NCBI RefSeq assembly: GCF_030286555.1
Contig: NZ_JASVWF010000005.1
Span: forward strand, 416,703-480,702
DNA from: Actinomycetospora termitidis
GTDB lineage: Bacteria; Actinomycetota; Actinomycetes; Mycobacteriales; Pseudonocardiaceae
DNA: 64,000 bases
Reading direction: 5' to 3'
The first letter of the stretch is position 1; every line of letters begins with the position of its first letter. The position numbers were made by a program, and so were the translations under genes. This document shows, in pieces, positions 7,736 through 16,015 of the stretch. Below the pieces are notes generated by a model. It saw only the letters and a program-made list of their open reading frames with translations, searched no databases and was not told the origin of the DNA.

Positions 7736-8656
7736 CTACCGGCGGCCGGTCACCTTCCGGGCGGCACCCGAGAGGAGGTTGCCGCCGGCGGAGACCACCG
7801 CGCCGGTGACGCTGAACGCGGTCCGGACCGCGAACCCGGCGACCTGGCCCGCGATGCGGACCGGGTTGTACGACGGTGCCGCGGCGCTGACCTCGCGCGT
7901 GGCCTCGTCCACCGCGGCGTCGACCTTGCGGGCCTGGGCCTCGGTGACGCTCGTGATGTTGCCGGCGAGGTCGTCGCCGACGGTGTTGAGCTCACGGTCG
8001 ACGCCCTGCGAGACGCGTGCCGCGCGGTCGCCGCCCTCGACGGCCTTCTCGCCCGCCTCCTCGGCGGCCGCACCGACGGTCTGCCCGGCGCGCTTGCCGG
8101 CCCGCGCGGTGTCCTTCGCGATGCGCTCGCCGGCGCGCCCGGTGGTGTCGGCCACCTGCGCCCCGGTGGTCTTCGCGATCGTCGCGGCGTCCTTGGCCGC
8201 GGCCTCGGGCGCCTTGCCGTTGGTGGCCGCCTTCGCCTCGTCGGCGACTCCCTTGGCGCCCGCCTCGGCCTGGGCCGCCGCCTTCTTCGACGACGACTCG
8301 GCCCGGTCCGCGATCTTCTCGCCGGTGGCCTTCGCGTCGGCCGCGACGGTCCCCGCGGTCTGAGACGCCTTGTCCGCGGCGGCCTTGCCGGTCGCCCGGG
8401 CACCGGCGGCGGTGGCCCTGGCGGCGTTCTTCGGGGCCTCGGCGGCGGCGTCGGCACCGGCCTTCACGGTCTGGCTCTCGCGGACCTTGCCGTCCGTGCC
8501 GTAGACGACGACCTTGCCGCCGCCGTCCTTGGACACGATCTCGGTCGCGCGGGCGACGGCCTCGGCCTGCGTCGGCGCCTTCGCGCTCGCGCGCTGCGCA
8601 CCCTTCTTCAGCACCTGCCAGCCGTCGTCGGTCGGCTTCACGTCGCGGTCGGCCAT
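7736..8656 (-). CDS. DUF2188 protein with long Ala-rich LEA-like tail
   Basis: Residues 1-65 (MADRDVKPTDDGWQVLKKGA, later GGGKVVVYGTDGKVRES) match the small DUF2188 domain. The remaining ~240 residues are Ala/Lys/Glu/Asp-rich with 11-like periodicity (AGARATGKAAADKASQTAG, AKATGEKIADRAE). This is typical of extended amphipathic helices resembling late-embryogenesis-abundant or histone-like proteins. The C-terminus has a Gly/Val hydrophobic stretch (VAGFAVRTAFSVTGAVVSAGG) and a basic end (AARKVTGRR). It could be a stress-protective or DNA/membrane-associated protein; this is inference. The start is uncertain: the ATG at 8656 is chosen, but AAGGAG is far from it and very near the in-frame GTG at 8668. 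Confidence 0.75.
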   Translation of the reverse strand: MADRDVKPTDDGWQVLKKGAQRASAKAPTQAEAVARATEIVSKDGGGKVVVYGTDGKVRESQTVKAGADAAAEAPKNAARATAAGARATGKAAADKASQTAGTVAADAKATGEKIADRAESSSKKAAAQAEAGAKGVADEAKAATNGKAPEAAAKDAATIAKTTGAQVADTTGRAGERIAKDTARAGKRAGQTVGAAAEEAGEKAVEGGDRAARVSQGVDRELNTVGDDLAGNITSVTEAQARKVDAAVDEATREVSAAAPSYNPVRIAGQVAGFAVRTAFSVTGAVVSAGGNLLSGAARKVTGRR

Positions 8657-8751
8657 GACGGGTCTCACTGCTCCTTCAGGATCGGTCGAATGCTACGCAC
8701 AGTGTTCCCCCGCCACGACCTGCACAAACACCGTGGAGTGACCACGGCCAC

Positions 8752-11700
8752 TCACCCGGTCAGTGCAGCGGTCGCCTTCTCCTGCAGCTCGAGGTAGCGC
8801 GCACCCGCCTCGTCGCGGACCTCGCCGAGGCGCTCCAGGAGGTTCGCGACGACGGACCCCTCGGGGGCGATCCGGTCGCCGTAGCGGCGCACCAGCTCCG
8901 GGCCGACCACGGAGGCGACCGTGGCCACCGTCGCCGAGCCCGCCGCCTGGCCCCAGGCGATCGGGCCGAGCGGGGTGCACCCGAAGAACTGGCTGACCCC
9001 GGGGGTCTGCACGACCGCGAACAGGGCGCCCGCGGACACGACGCTCGCCCCGACCACGAGCGGGCTGCGGTGCCCACCGGCGGCCACGGTCTGCCCGAGC
9101 TGGGTCCCGACGAGGGCTGCGAGCGCCACCGTGCGGGCCCGGGCGGGGCCGCCGTACGGGGTGGCCTGGGCCTGCGCCCACGCCAGCGACGCACCGCCGG
9201 CCGTCGCCGCGGCCCGCAGCCCGATCTCGCGGTTCAGCGCGTCGCCCAGCGACGCCTCCGGCCCCTCGGCGAGCAGCGACCGGGCGTCGCCCGGGGCCGG
9301 TGCGCGGACCGCGAGGGCCAGCGACGGCGCGAGGTCGGTGAGGAGGTTGACCAGCAGCAGCTGGCGCGCGGTCAGCGGCGACGTGCCCGTGGTCGAGGCG
9401 CCGAGCACGGTGAACGCGATCTCGCCGAGGTTGCCGCCGACGAGCACGCCGAGCGCCTCGCGCACCGAGGCCCACATCGCGCGGCCCTCCACGAGCGCCG
9501 CGAGGATCGTCTCCAGGCGGTCGTCGGTGACGACGAGGTCCGCGGCGGCCCGGGCCGCGGGCGTCCCACGGCGACCGAGCGCGATGCCGACGTCGGCCAG
9601 CCGGATGGCGGGGGCGTCGTTCGCGCCGTCGCCCGTCATCGCGACCGTGCGGCCGAGGCGCTGGAACGCCTGTACCGCCCGCACCTTGTGCGCCGGGGTG
9701 CCGCGGGCGACGACGCGCACCGTCGGCAGCACGGCGTCGAGGGCGTCGTCGTCGAGCTCGTCCATCTCCTGGCCGGTGATGACGGTGCCGCGCTCGCCGT
9801 CGCCACCGGACTCGCCGAGGACGTCGAGCTCCTCCGCGACCGCCTCCGCGGTGCTCGGGTGGTCGCCGGTGATCATGACGACTTGGACCCCGGCCTCGCG
9901 CAGGTCGTGCACGGTCGCCTGGGAGCCGGCGCGCACCGGGTCGGTGAACCCGACGAAGCCGACGAAGCTCAGGTCGGCCACGTCCTCGTCGACGACCTCG
10001 AGCTCGTCCTCCGACGCGGTGCCCCACGGCTCGGCGCGCTCGGCCACGGCCAGCACGCGCATGCCCTGCCCGGCGAGCAGCTCGGTGTGCTCGACCAGGC
10101 GCTGGCGGGCCTCGTCGTCCAGCTCGGTGCCGGCCCAGTCGGCGCAGCGGGCGATGACGACCTCGGGCGCCCCCTTGACCGAGAGCACCTGCTCCTTGGC
10201 GCCGCTCTCGGTGCGCGCCTCGCCGAGCGTGGCGTGGTAGCCGCGGCTCGGGTCGAAGTCGAGCGAGGCGAGCGGCCACCACCCGGAACGCTTGTGCTCG
10301 GGATCGACGTCGAAGGACTGCGCCCCGAACACGACCGCGCGGTCGGTGAGGTGGGCCAGCCGCTCCCCCGCCTTCGGACGCGGCGTGGCGCGCAGTGCGG
10401 CCGCGAGGACCCGCCGCTGGCGCTTGCGCAGCCGGTCGGTGGGCCGCAGCTTGACGCCGTCGGAGATGGCCGAGAGGGCGAGCTTGCCCTCGGTCAGCGT
10501 GCCGGTCTTGTCGAAGCACAGGACGTCGACGCGGCCGACGGCCTCGATCGTCTTCGGGTTCCGGACGAGGGCCCCTTCCGCACTCAGGCGGCGCGCGGAG
10601 GAGAGCTGGGCGGCGGAGACGATGAACGGCAGCCCCTCGGGGACCGACGCCACGGCGAGGCCCACCCCGGAGTGCAGGTTCTGGTTCATCGGCAGGCCGC
10701 GGACCGCGCCGGCCCCGACGACGGCGGCCGCGGAGGCGATCGCCAGTGGGGTGGTGATCTTCGTGATGCCGGAGAGGCGCTGGTCGACGCCGGCGACCGG
10801 GGCGTTGGCCCGGGCGGCCGCGGTGGAGCGGCCGACCTCGGTGGAGGAGCCCGTGGCCACGACGACCGCGCGGCCGCGTCCGGTGGCGACCGTCGTGCCC
10901 TCGTACAGCATCGAGCGACGGTCGGCGACCGAGCGGGCGATCACCGGCACCGACGTCTTCGGCACCGGCAGCGACTCCCCGGTCAGCGAGGACTCGTCGA
11001 GCTCCAGGGCGTCCGCGCTCAGCACGCGGCAGTCGGCCGGCACGACGTCGTCCGGGCCGAGCTCGACGACGTCGCCCACGACGACGTCGTCGGCGGTGAC
11101 CGTGGTCGGCACCCCGTCGCGCAGCACGCGGGCCCGGGTGGAGGACCGCTCCAGCAGCCCGGCGACGGCACGGTCGGTCCAGACCCGCTGCACCCCGCCG
11201 ATGAGTGCGGAGAACGCGGTGACGCCCACGACGATGGACGCGTCCGCGATCGCGCCGATGGCGGCGGAGAGCACCGCGCCGCCGGCCAGCACCGGGGTCA
11301 GCGGGTTGTTCAGCTCGTCGAGGAACGCCCGCCCGAGGGACGTGGTCTCCTCGGCCGCGGCCGGGTCCTCCCGGGTGCGACGGGCCACCTCGGCGGCGGA
11401 CAGGCCGCGCTCGGAGGCGTCCAGGCGGGCCAGGACGGTCTCGGCCGGCATCACGTGCCACGGGGTCCGCGCGACGCCCGGCACGAGCGTCTTCCGGCCC
11501 AGCTCGGAGGCCGACCAGGCCCCCGCGCCGAGCGCGACCCCGGCGGCGCCGTTGACGGCGAGCCCGGCCAGCGAGGCCCCGCGCGGGGCGGTGCCCGCGG
11601 TGGCCATCGCGGCGCCCAGCACCGTGCCGGCGCGGGCGAGCGCCACGGAGCGCCCGGAGGTCGCCTTCGCGACCTTGACGCCCTCGATCAGCAGGGCCGC

Positions 11701-13488
11701 CGTCGTGAGGTCGTCGCCCACGAGGACGTGCGCGCCCCACGCCGGGGTGCCGTCCGCGCGGACGACGCCGATGCCGAGGTCGGCCGCGGCCAGGGCCCGC
11801 CGGTCACGGGAGACCACGAGCACGCCCGCGCCCTCGACCTGCAGCATGCGGACCGCGGCGGCCAGGCCCTCGCCGCCGGTGACCTGGCGGTCGACGGTGC
11901 GGCGGGTCGCCGGGACGGTGCCGTCGGCGCCGGGGAGCGGCGCGGAGGAGGCGCCCTCGCCCGCGGCGGGGGTGCCCGCGGAGACGATGGTCGGCTCGTC
12001 GGTGCCGACGACCAGCGTCAGCCCGGCGCGGCGCGCCGCGGCCCCGAGGGCCTCCGCCGCCGCGGCCGGCTCGGGCAGGGCCCCGACGACGGCGACCAGC
12101 TCCGCGGCCGACGGGTCGTCCGCGTCCGGGTCGCCGTACGACAGGCCCAGCACGACGGTGGCGCCGTCGGTGCGCAGCGCGTCGACCGCCTCGGCGACCA
12201 CGGGCTCGTCCTCGCGACCGGGGGCCAGCGGCGCCAGCAGCCAGCCGGCCTCGTGCATCGCGGGGCGTCCGGCGTCGGACGGGTCGAACAGCTCGTGGAC
12301 CAGCGGCGTGAGCGACTCGACCGACACCGGCGACCCGTCGGGGGCCGTGAGGCCCTCGCCGTCGACCAGGGCCAGGTCACCCAGCATGAGGGCGCCGGTG
12401 GTGAGCGCGGACGCGTCCAGCACGACGGTGTCGATGCGGTCCATGCGCCGCAGCACGGTGGGCTCGACGACGACCGCGCCGCGGCGGGACAGCACCCGCC
12501 CGAACGTCGTCGCGAAGCCCTCCCGGCCCATCCGGCCGGCCTTGGGCAGCGTCGAGAGCGCGACACCGATCGCGCGGCGCGGGCCGCCGAGCGCGAGCGT
12601 CGTCCCGAAGCCACCGAGGGCCGCCAGGCCGACCTGGTCGCCGTGGCGCTCGATCGGCCCCGTCGGGAACGGCACCGGCCGGGCGTCGACGGTCAGCGAG
12701 TCGTCGGCAGCGGCCGCGACCTGCTCCGGGGCGGCCATGAGCCGCGGCTCGGCGCGGTCAAAGGCGTCCGAGGCGGCGCGCGACTCGGCGATCTGCAGGG
12801 CCCGGTAGGCGGCGTCGACGAGCAGGCCGGTGGAGCCCTGCCCGAGGCCCTGCCCGGCGGCGTTGGTCAGCGCGAGCAGGAAGTCCGCCCGGCCGCGTCC
12901 GAGGGCCCGCTCGACGGCGGCGCGCAGCCGCGGCTGGTGGTCGACGAACGAGGCCGCCGAGGCGTACTCGACCGGCAGCGGGGTGCGGCGCAGGACCGCG
13001 CCGATCCCGGCCATGCCCAGCCCGGCGAGGTCGGCGGCGAAGGTCGTCAGCGCCTTGGAGGTCGCGGTGCTCGAGTGCCCGCCGGCCGGGTGGACGTCGA
13101 GGTCGCCCGCCTCCTGCTCCTCGAGGACCTCGACGAGGTCCACGAGGTCGTCGACGACGGCGTCGTGCTCGTCCGGGTCGGCCCCGGCCGCGTCCTCGAG
13201 CAGGGAGACCACGACGACGCCCAGCGGGGCGTTGACGCTGGCCCACTCCACGGCCGGGTGCGCGGTGAGCGCCTTCTCGACCGCGCGCAGCAGCTCGGCA
13301 CCGGACTCCCGTGCGGTGGCCGGCACACCGAGGTGGATGCGACCGTCACCCCGCCACACGCGCCGGCCGCGGTGCCGCGAGGGGTCCAGGGCGTCGACGG
13401 CGGCCCGGGCGAGGCCCAGCGGGTCGGCCACGCGCTCGAGGAGGGAGCGGCGACGCCGGGGGGACTCGATGGTGCGGTCCGGAAGCAT
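8752..13488 (-). CDS. ctpI: CtpI-type cation-transporting P-type ATPase (about 1,578 aa)
   Basis: ATP-driven cation pump of the inner membrane; the ion is unknown. The C-terminal ~900 residues form a complete P-type ATPase: actuator motif SLTGES, PEGLP membrane motif (ASVPEGLPFIVSAAQ), phosphorylation loop CFDKTGTLTEGK, and the hinge TGDGANDAPAIRLADVGIALG. PEGLP is typical of the P2 (Ca/Na-type) class. The N-terminal ~700 residues look like a second, decayed ATPase half: IDTVVLDASALTTGAL resembles the DKTGTLT loop but lacks the invariant Lys. Mycobacterial CtpI has the same oversized architecture. I place the start at ATG 13488 (MLPDRTIES); the frame stays open to 13722 without a convincing site. 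Confidence 0.88.
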   Translation of the reverse strand: MLPDRTIESPRRRRSLLERVADPLGLARAAVDALDPSRHRGRRVWRGDGRIHLGVPATARESGAELLRAVEKALTAHPAVEWASVNAPLGVVVVSLLEDAAGADPDEHDAVVDDLVDLVEVLEEQEAGDLDVHPAGGHSSTATSKALTTFAADLAGLGMAGIGAVLRRTPLPVEYASAASFVDHQPRLRAAVERALGRGRADFLLALTNAAGQGLGQGSTGLLVDAAYRALQIAESRAASDAFDRAEPRLMAAPEQVAAAADDSLTVDARPVPFPTGPIERHGDQVGLAALGGFGTTLALGGPRRAIGVALSTLPKAGRMGREGFATTFGRVLSRRGAVVVEPTVLRRMDRIDTVVLDASALTTGALMLGDLALVDGEGLTAPDGSPVSVESLTPLVHELFDPSDAGRPAMHEAGWLLAPLAPGREDEPVVAEAVDALRTDGATVVLGLSYGDPDADDPSAAELVAVVGALPEPAAAAEALGAAARRAGLTLVVGTDEPTIVSAGTPAAGEGASSAPLPGADGTVPATRRTVDRQVTGGEGLAAAVRMLQVEGAGVLVVSRDRRALAAADLGIGVVRADGTPAWGAHVLVGDDLTTAALLIEGVKVAKATSGRSVALARAGTVLGAAMATAGTAPRGASLAGLAVNGAAGVALGAGAWSASELGRKTLVPGVARTPWHVMPAETVLARLDASERGLSAAEVARRTREDPAAAEETTSLGRAFLDELNNPLTPVLAGGAVLSAAIGAIADASIVVGVTAFSALIGGVQRVWTDRAVAGLLERSSTRARVLRDGVPTTVTADDVVVGDVVELGPDDVVPADCRVLSADALELDESSLTGESLPVPKTSVPVIARSVADRRSMLYEGTTVATGRGRAVVVATGSSTEVGRSTAAARANAPVAGVDQRLSGITKITTPLAIASAAAVVGAGAVRGLPMNQNLHSGVGLAVASVPEGLPFIVSAAQLSSARRLSAEGALVRNPKTIEAVGRVDVLCFDKTGTLTEGKLALSAISDGVKLRPTDRLRKRQRRVLAAALRATPRPKAGERLAHLTDRAVVFGAQSFDVDPEHKRSGWWPLASLDFDPSRGYHATLGEARTESGAKEQVLSVKGAPEVVIARCADWAGTELDDEARQRLVEHTELLAGQGMRVLAVAERAEPWGTASEDELEVVDEDVADLSFVGFVGFTDPVRAGSQATVHDLREAGVQVVMITGDHPSTAEAVAEELDVLGESGGDGERGTVITGQEMDELDDDALDAVLPTVRVVARGTPAHKVRAVQAFQRLGRTVAMTGDGANDAPAIRLADVGIALGRRGTPAARAAADLVVTDDRLETILAALVEGRAMWASVREALGVLVGGNLGEIAFTVLGASTTGTSPLTARQLLLVNLLTDLAPSLALAVRAPAPGDARSLLAEGPEASLGDALNREIGLRAAATAGGASLAWAQAQATPYGGPARARTVALAALVGTQLGQTVAAGGHRSPLVVGASVVSAGALFAVVQTPGVSQFFGCTPLGPIAWGQAAGSATVATVASVVGPELVRRYGDRIAPEGSVVANLLERLGEVRDEAGARYLELQEKATAALTG

Positions 13489-13660
13489 GTTGGGTGGGAC
13501 TCGTCCTCTCAAGTACACGTCGACGCACGGCACGCCACACCGACGGAGCAGTACCGGCCGCCCAGCGTTCCCCGGCCGCACACGGATCGAAACGTGGTGC
13601 GTGACGATGCCGAACCGTCGAGGGTAGCCGTGTTCCGTGGATCCCTGATCGGTCGACAGT

Positions 13661-14932
13661 CTACGGAGCACCGTCCCGGGCCGGCCCGGACGACGCGGTG
13701 ACCGTCCGGTGAACGTCCGCACCCCGGGTCCGGGACCCGCTGCCGAACACCCGGGACACGAGCGGCCAGGACGCCACCCACAGCGCGACCGCGCGCACCG
13801 CGGTGACGACCCGGTTGCCCGGGAGGAAGAAGTGCCGCGCCCGACGGGCGGCCGTGCGGGCGGTCCGGGTGCCGGGCCGCTGCTCGGCCTCCCAGGCCTC
13901 GAGCGCCGCGGCGACGTCGGCCGGCCCGGTGCCGTCCGGCGCCACGCGCAGGTGGCGGCCGAGGGCCTCGCCGCCGGACAGGGCCAGGGCGGACCCGTGC
14001 CCGGAGTAGAGCGTCGGACACCACGCCGAGTCGCCCAGCAGCACGACCCGCCCCCGGCTCCAGCGCTCCAGGTGGATCTGCCCGACGGTGTCGGCGTGGG
14101 TGGTCCCCGCCTCGGCGACCAGGTCGAGGATCTCGGGCATCAACCCGTCGAAGTCCCCGTACACCGCGCGGAGCGCCTCCTCCGGGCGCCGGACCGGTTC
14201 GGTTCCGACGGCCTGCGCGAGGTCGGCGCGGTAGGTGAAGAACACCACCGGCGCGTGGCCGGACATCGCCATCAGGTGGGCGGTGCGTCCGGGTTCGACG
14301 AGCACCACGTAGTCGCCCTCGACCAGGCTCCCGGGGAGCTGTGGCAGGACCGCGGAGATCACGACGTGGTCGAAGTCGTGACGGAACTCGGCCTCCGGCC
14401 CGAACACCATCTCCCGGACCGTCGAGCGGATGCCGTCGGCCCCGACGACGAGGTCCCAGCGGTCGGTCCCGTGGTCGAACTCGACCGTCCCGTCGTCGCG
14501 CACCGCGCGCGGGGCCGTCGAGAACCGGACCTCCACCTCGGCGGGCAGCCCGTCCCAGAGCGCGGCCTCGAGGTCACCGCGCACCAGGGCGAGGCTCACC
14601 CCGTCCTCGACGATCGCCGCGTCGACCCGCGAGGTGGTGCGCCCGCGCCCGTCGACCCCGGTGATGATCCCGTCGGCGGGCAGCCGGCTCCGCAACGCCT
14701 CGTCGACCCCCAGCCGCTCGGCGGCCTGCACGCCCTCGGGGGCCAGCCGCACGAAGTAGCCGCCCGTGCGCCGGGCCGGCGCACGCTCGCACACGGTCAC
14801 CCGCCAGCCGGCGCGGTGCAGGGACGTCGCCGCGGCGAGGCCGGCGATCCCGGCGCCGACGACGAGGGCCCGCGGACCGGTACGTGGTGTGATCGTCGGT
14901 CCGGTTCGTGCCGGTTCGTCGACGGTGGTCAC
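13661..14932 (-). CDS. FAD-dependent aromatic-type monooxygenase
   Basis: A 423-residue flavoprotein of the p-hydroxybenzoate hydroxylase class. Near the N-terminus ALVVGAGIAGLAAATSLHRAG is the ADP-binding GXGXXG fold. DLVVGADGIRSTVRE is the DG motif that binds FAD and NAD(P)H, and RVVLLGDSAWCPTLYSG is the GD motif that closes over the flavin ribityl chain. A hydrophobic/basic tail (VRAVALWVASWPLVSRVFG) may bind the membrane. The substrate is unknown, and no aromatic-degradation genes lie nearby. It starts at GTG 14932 and lies upstream of ctpI on the same strand, with a 172-bp gap that probably holds the ctpI promoter. Confidence 0.85.
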   Translation of the reverse strand: MTTVDEPARTGPTITPRTGPRALVVGAGIAGLAAATSLHRAGWRVTVCERAPARRTGGYFVRLAPEGVQAAERLGVDEALRSRLPADGIITGVDGRGRTTSRVDAAIVEDGVSLALVRGDLEAALWDGLPAEVEVRFSTAPRAVRDDGTVEFDHGTDRWDLVVGADGIRSTVREMVFGPEAEFRHDFDHVVISAVLPQLPGSLVEGDYVVLVEPGRTAHLMAMSGHAPVVFFTYRADLAQAVGTEPVRRPEEALRAVYGDFDGLMPEILDLVAEAGTTHADTVGQIHLERWSRGRVVLLGDSAWCPTLYSGHGSALALSGGEALGRHLRVAPDGTGPADVAAALEAWEAEQRPGTRTARTAARRARHFFLPGNRVVTAVRAVALWVASWPLVSRVFGSGSRTRGADVHRTVTASSGPARDGAP

Positions 14933-15008
14933 GCACCCAGGGTAGGCGGGACGATCTCGTCACGCCCTCGGAAGCGACCGGGGTCTCCGTCCTCCCCGGA
15001 CGCGGACA

Positions 15009-15047
15009 GGCCCCCGTCACGCCGTGCGGACACGGACGACGGGGGCC
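15009..15047 (-). terminator. Terminator after the Cys-rich small gene
   Basis: A perfect 10-bp inverted repeat (GGCCCCCGTC at 15009-15018, GACGGGGGCC at 15038-15047) sits just past the stop of the minus-strand gene at 15064. Confidence 0.6.
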
Positions 15048-15063
15048 CGGCGGAGGGGCGGAC

Positions 15064-15264
15064 TCAGATGCCCGCGGGCTCCCAGCGGACGAAGCCGCGG
15101 CAGTCGCACTGCGCGCAGTCCTGGGCGACGGTGTAGTGCTCGTGCGACTCGCGGGGGTGCTTGCAGGTGCACAGGTCCACGAGCGGGATGCGGGCCAGCG
15201 ACGGCGGCATCGGGCGGCGGAGGACCGTCGGGCGGTGGGTGCGGGTGGGGTCGATGAGCTTCAT
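15064..15264 (-). CDS. Small zinc-binding-like protein (66 aa)
   Basis: A 66-residue protein with a cluster CTCKHPRESHEHYTVAQDCA followed by QCDC. The spacing of Cys and His (CxC, H, HxH, CxxCxC) suggests a bound zinc. Function is unknown; similar small Cys/His proteins are widespread in actinobacteria. Its ATG overlaps the stop of the MerR gene in ATGA, so it is translated from the same mRNA. A downstream hairpin ends the unit. Confidence 0.7.
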   Translation of the reverse strand: MKLIDPTRTHRPTVLRRPMPPSLARIPLVDLCTCKHPRESHEHYTVAQDCAQCDCRGFVRWEPAGI

Positions 15265-15758
15265 GGCTGTGTGATGTCCGTGGTGGTCGCAGGGGTGGTC
15301 GACGATCGTGCGGTGCCCGGGACCGGCCCGGGAATCCGCTGGAGCCCGGGCACGCGGTGGGCGGTCCCGGACGACCCGGTCCGAGCGGTGCTCTCGGCAC
15401 GGGCCTTCACTGCCTCGGCCGACTCCCGCCGCACACGGGCCAGTTCCCGGCGTGTGCGGTCGAGCTCGGCCAGGGCGACGTCCCGCTCGCGCGTGACCTC
15501 GCCCACCCGGTCCTCCAGGGTGACGACCTTCCAGGCCGCGGTGAGGGTCAGCCCCTCGTCGAAGAGCGCGCGCACCCTGGCGGCGAGGGTCAGCTGCCGA
15601 CGCGTCCAGCGCCGGTGCCCGCCCGCCGATCTCTGCGGGCGCAGCATGCGACCCGCGTCCAGGCTGCGCAGGAACGCCGGTTGCACTCCGAGGACGTCCG
15701 CGGCCTGACCGGTGGTCAGGGCGGGTACGTCCTCGTCGTCGAGGCCCTCGGCGCCCAC
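15261..15758 (-). CDS. MerR-family transcriptional regulator
   Basis: Residues ~13-55 form the winged helix: TTGQAADVLGVQPAFLRSLD, then a GGHRRW wing. A long dimerisation helix follows (RERDVALAELDRTRRELARV), then a Pro/Thr/Ser-rich tail. Its effector is not apparent, with no conserved Cys or drug-binding domain. The GTG at 15758 is preferred (AAGGACGCG a short distance upstream, and a promoter at 15854-15882). The frame remains open to 15872, but that part lies within the promoter. It is translationally coupled to the Cys-rich small gene. Confidence 0.78.
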   Translation of the reverse strand: MGAEGLDDEDVPALTTGQAADVLGVQPAFLRSLDAGRMLRPQRSAGGHRRWTRRQLTLAARVRALFDEGLTLTAAWKVVTLEDRVGEVTRERDVALAELDRTRRELARVRRESAEAVKARAESTARTGSSGTAHRVPGLQRIPGPVPGTARSSTTPATTTDITQP

Positions 15759-15853
15759 TGTTCGTCGCGTCCTTGCGGTCGTCCCCCGGGAGTCCCGGGA
15801 CTGCTCTGACGTGCAGGCCGCGCGCGGCCCGACGCCGGGCGGCCCGTGCGAAA

Positions 15854-15882
15854 TTTCTACTCGCGACTGCAAGTTCTGTCAA
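15854..15882 (-). promoter_or_regulatory. Promoter of the MerR/Cys-rich pair
   Basis: Read on the minus strand, TTGACA (15882-15877), a 17-bp spacer and TAGAAA (15859-15854) make a good housekeeping-type promoter in a locally A+T-rich patch. The transcript would start near 15847, about 90 bases before the GTG. Confidence 0.55.
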
Positions 15883-16015
15883 CGATTCAGATACCCGGAT
15901 CACCGGGAACGGCGTGGCGTCACATCTTCGAGGGAATGGGACGGTGAGGATGGGCCGGATGGGGTAACCGACCGGGATGATCCGGTAGACCGGCGAGCGG
16001 TGGAGGGTGACCCGG

